7,778 bases of DNA. Origin: Brevundimonas sp. (GTDB lineage: Bacteria; Pseudomonadota; Alphaproteobacteria; Caulobacterales; Caulobacteraceae). The DNA is taken from positions 1 to 7,778 of the forward strand of contig JADCBH010000218.1 in NCBI GenBank assembly GCA_020253595.1, read 5' to 3'. The notes below the pieces were generated by a model, which saw only the letters and a program-made list of their open reading frames with translations, was not told the DNA's origin and searched no databases. The position numbers and the translations under genes were made by a program. This document shows positions 5,908 through 7,778 of the stretch, in pieces (position 1 is the stretch's first letter; every line of letters starts with the position of its first letter).

Positions 5908-6371
5908 CAATCGCGATGATAGGGTGATCCGGCCAGGATCGTCACCGCGCGATAGAGCTGTTCAGCCAGCATGGCGCGAGCAAGCGCATGCGGCCAGGTC
6001 TGCGGCCCGAAGGCGAGGGTGGAGCGGGCGGCGGACAGCACCGACGCGTCCAGTCCATCCGCGCCACCGATGGCGAAGACCAGCCGACGCTCACCCTGAT
6101 CCCGCAGGCGCGCGATGTGGTCGGCGAAGGCGCGGCTGGAATAGGTCCTGCCGCGCTCATCGCAGGCGATCAGGTGCGAACCCTCCGCCGCCGCAAGGAT
6201 CAGCTCCGCCTCTGGACCTCTTCCGGGCTTCCTGGGGTCCAGATCGACCAGATCGAGCGGTCCAAGGCCCAGGGGGCGGCCCGCAGCGGTCGCGCGGCCG
6301 GCATAGTCGGTGGCGAGGTCCGCCTCCGGGCCGCGTCCGGGTCGGCCGATGGCGAGGATGGCGAGCTTCAA
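5907..6371 (-). CDS. rlmH: 23S rRNA (pseudouridine1915-N3)-methyltransferase
   Basis: RlmH methylates N3 of pseudouridine 1915 in helix 69 of 23S rRNA on assembled 70S ribosomes, using S-adenosylmethionine. The 154-residue length is standard. The SPOUT/trefoil-knot landmarks are present: LIACDERGRTYSSRAFA (67-83), LVFAIGGADG (97-106; the SAM-binding glycine loop) and PHALARAMLAEQLYRA (127-142), ending in SPYHRD, the conserved C-terminal Tyr-His involved in catalysis. The start MKLAILAIG is where the family begins but is encoded by TTG at 6371; no ATG or GTG lies closer and there is no clear Shine-Dalgarno, so translation may depend on coupling to rsfS, whose stop lies 13 nt upstream. Its own stop overlaps the envC start. 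The nadD-rsfS-rlmH order is widely conserved. Confidence 0.95.
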   Translation of the reverse strand: MKLAILAIGRPGRGPEADLATDYAGRATAAGRPLGLGPLDLVDLDPRKPGRGPEAELILAAAEGSHLIACDERGRTYSSRAFADHIARLRDQGERRLVFAIGGADGLDASVLSAARSTLAFGPQTWPHALARAMLAEQLYRAVTILAGSPYHRD

Positions 6372-6384
6372 CGCGCTGCGCGGA

Positions 6385-7008
6385 TCAGGCCGCGCCTGCT
6401 CCGCGGTGCGCGCTGTCGACGGCCCAGATCTTCTCGATGTTGTAGAAGACGCGGACTTCGGGGCGGAACAGGTGGACGATGACGTCGCCGGCGTCGATCA
6501 GCACCCAGTCACAATGCGGCAGGCCCTCGACCTTGGCGCGGCCCAGACCGTGATCCTTGAGCGTGCGCAGCAGGTGGTCGGCCAGCGCGCCGACGTGGCG
6601 GTGAGACCGGCCCGACGCCACGATCATGGTGTCGGCCATCGGGGATTTGCCCTTCAGGTCGATCAGGACGATGTCCTGGGCCTTGTCTTCGTCCAGCTTG
6701 GCCAGGACGGCCTGCTCGATCGGCGTGGAGCCGACCGGAAGGGGCGCGTCGCGGGTGAAGGGGGCGTGGTCCTCGTCAGGGTCGTTGCCCTCGGAGCCGG
6801 TGCCGAACAGGGAGTAGTCTGACGACTCGTCGTCCTCGGCCGCTGAATCTTCGTCTGAATCTTCGTCGGCACCGTCCCCGGAATGGAGGGGGTCGATGGC
6901 GTCCATCTCGTCGGCCGCGTTGGAAACGGCGTCATGTTGCGCGTCATGCGCGGGCGGGGGGGTCAGCGGAGGGCTCCGGGAGTGGTCACTAAAGCGGCTC
7001 TCTAGCAC
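6385..7008 (-). CDS. rsfS: Ribosome silencing factor RsfS with acidic N-terminal extension
   Basis: RsfS binds uL14 on the 50S subunit and blocks joining of 30S, lowering translation in starvation or stationary phase. The conserved domain spans about residues 97-198 of 207: AVLAKLDEDKAQDIVLIDLKGKS, ADTMIVASGRSHRHVGALADHL, and CDWVLIDAGDVIVHLFRPEVRVFYNIEKIW, all typical. Unlike the usual 105-150-residue proteins, it carries about 95 extra N-terminal residues: a Pro/His-rich stretch (1-34) and a strongly acidic, probably disordered stretch (about 35-82) with 11 Asp/Glu in residues 46-64. The start is uncertain. The frame first opens with a GTG at 7008, 15 nt after the nadD stop, but without a clear ribosome binding site; the ATG at 6906 gives 173 residues and keeps most of the acidic part. 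A 12-bp tandem repeat lies in the acidic segment. Domain assignment is secure; the N-terminus is not. Confidence 0.92.
   Translation of the reverse strand: MLESRFSDHSRSPPLTPPPAHDAQHDAVSNAADEMDAIDPLHSGDGADEDSDEDSAAEDDESSDYSLFGTGSEGNDPDEDHAPFTRDAPLPVGSTPIEQAVLAKLDEDKAQDIVLIDLKGKSPMADTMIVASGRSHRHVGALADHLLRTLKDHGLGRAKVEGLPHCDWVLIDAGDVIVHLFRPEVRVFYNIEKIWAVDSAHRGAGAA
6844..6867 (-). repeat. In-frame 12-bp tandem repeat in rsfS
   Basis: Two perfect adjacent copies of TGAATCTTCGTC (plus strand) encode two Asp-Glu-Asp-Ser units in the acidic extension of RsfS. Because the unit is a multiple of three, copy-number change would lengthen or shorten the acidic tract without a frameshift. Each copy also contains a GANTC site. 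Confidence 0.85.
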
Positions 7009-7023
7009 AGGCCGCGCCGGAAA

Positions 7024-7713
7024 TCACCCTGTGCGGCTCCGGGCCCGCAGCGCCGTCGAGGAGGAAGGGTTCAAGGGGGCCGTCAGATAGGTCCAGGCCG
7101 GGGCCTGCATGCGCGCCAGCAGGCGGGCTTCCGAGGCCGCGACCCTGTGACCGGCGAACCGGCGGGCGGCCGGCGCGGCCCGGCTTTCCAGAAGCGAGCC
7201 CGGGCGGGCGATGACGGCCACGGGCATCATGCGCATGATGTCGGTCCAGCCGCGCCAGCGGTGAAAGCTCTCCAGATTGTCCGATCCCATCAGCCAGACG
7301 AAGCGGACCCCCGGGTGACGCGCCTTCATGGCCCGCAGGGTGTCGATGGTCCAGCGCGTCCCGGCCCGGGTCTCGAAATCCGAGACGATCATGCGCGGAC
7401 CCGGGGCCCACATCCGGGCCGACGCCAGGCGTTCGGCGAGCGGGGCGGTTTGCGCGGTGTCCTTCAACGGGTTCTGCGGCGAGACCAGCCAGACGACGCG
7501 GTCCAGATCGAGCCGCTGCAATGCCGTTTCGGCGACATGGGCGTGGCCGTCATGGGCCGGATTGAAGGAGCCGCCAAACAGACCCACCGTCATCCCGGGC
7601 ATCAGGCCCAGCCCGTCGCGCAGCACCCCCGGGCGGGGGCCGATCGCCTGGGGCGCGGGTCCGGCGTGAAAGAAGGACAGGGCGGGGCTCTCGGCGACGG
7701 GTCTTATGCTCAC
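7024..7713 (-). CDS. nadD: Nicotinate-nucleotide adenylyltransferase
   Basis: NadD transfers AMP from ATP to nicotinate mononucleotide, forming deamido-NAD in the cytoplasmic NAD pathway. The nucleotidyltransferase signature VGLFGGSFNPAHDGHAHVA contains GGSFNP and H54-x-G56-H57 (numbered from the GTG at 7713); WLVSPQNPLK and VWLMGSDNLESFHRW follow as expected, and SSTALR (218-223) near the C-terminus is the family's ISSTxIR-type motif. The longest frame starts with GTG at 7713 and is preceded in frame by TGA at 7728-7726. It gives 229 residues, with about 40 ahead of the catalytic fold. ATGs at 7602 and 7593 would give 192 and 189 residues, nearer the family norm. No candidate has a clear Shine-Dalgarno. 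The GTG overlaps a TAG that closes a short frame coming in from the window edge. rsfS follows 15 bp downstream. Confidence 0.93.
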   Translation of the reverse strand: MSIRPVAESPALSFFHAGPAPQAIGPRPGVLRDGLGLMPGMTVGLFGGSFNPAHDGHAHVAETALQRLDLDRVVWLVSPQNPLKDTAQTAPLAERLASARMWAPGPRMIVSDFETRAGTRWTIDTLRAMKARHPGVRFVWLMGSDNLESFHRWRGWTDIMRMMPVAVIARPGSLLESRAAPAARRFAGHRVAASEARLLARMQAPAWTYLTAPLNPSSSTALRARSRTG

Positions 7714-7718
7714 TATGG

Positions 7719-7739
7719 AGCTAACTCACGGCAGCTAAC
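7719..7739. repeat. Short direct repeat AGCTAAC upstream of nadD
   Basis: AGCTAAC occurs at 7719-7725 and 7733-7739, 14 bp start to start, with similar flanking bases (ACGG after each). It sits just upstream of the earliest nadD start. It could be a binding site on one helical face offset, or chance; nothing else in 7714-7778 is identifiable. Confidence 0.35.
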
Positions 7740-7778
7740 ACGGGCGGCGGTGTCTGTCGAAAGTGCAGGCTGCTGACA

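Noticed and set aside
4726..5919. Long plus-strand open frame (397 codons) antisense to envC
   Set aside because: Composition is that of a mirror frame of an Ala/Arg-rich coiled-coil gene, and the minus-strand reading has a signal peptide and a family C-terminus.

Overview
The window is high-GC alphaproteobacterial chromosome. Gene content, gene order and protein sequences fit Caulobacterales best, with a Brevundimonas-like genome most likely. That assignment comes from recognising the protein families; no database search was possible. Except for one partial gene at the left edge, all convincing genes lie on the minus strand and read from right to left.

In transcription order: the nicotinate-nucleotide adenylyltransferase gene nadD, the ribosome silencing factor rsfS, the 23S rRNA methyltransferase rlmH and an EnvC/LytM-type murein hydrolase activator form a tight block (about 7713 to 4834). 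nadD-rsfS are about 15 bp apart, rsfS-rlmH 13 bp, and rlmH-envC share a TGATG stop/start. A 265-bp gap with dyad symmetries and GANTC sites follows, then the carboxy-terminal processing protease gene ctpA (4568 to 3195). Next come two small exported proteins (3117 to 2734 and 2693 to 2298). They share spaced WSY, YSI and Cys landmarks and look like a diverged tandem duplication, possibly of the surface-adhesin protein E-like type. A terminator-like hairpin separates them from a membrane-anchored divergent polysaccharide deacetylase (2182 to 983), which is followed by the RNA pyrophosphohydrolase gene rppH (940 to 440).

At the left edge, a plus-strand gene whose 5' end lies outside the window converges on rppH; the two stop codons overlap.

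The block joins housekeeping functions (NAD synthesis, ribosome dormancy and maturation, mRNA decapping) to envelope functions (amidase activation for septal peptidoglycan splitting, periplasmic proteolysis, a deacetylase-fold protein). The least ordinary parts are the paralogous pair of small exported proteins inside this otherwise familiar cluster, the long acidic N-terminal extension of RsfS with an in-frame 12-bp tandem repeat, and the inverted repeat with two CcrM-type GANTC sites upstream of ctpA. I saw no mobile element, CRISPR array, tRNA or rRNA, and no convincing new multi-gene system.
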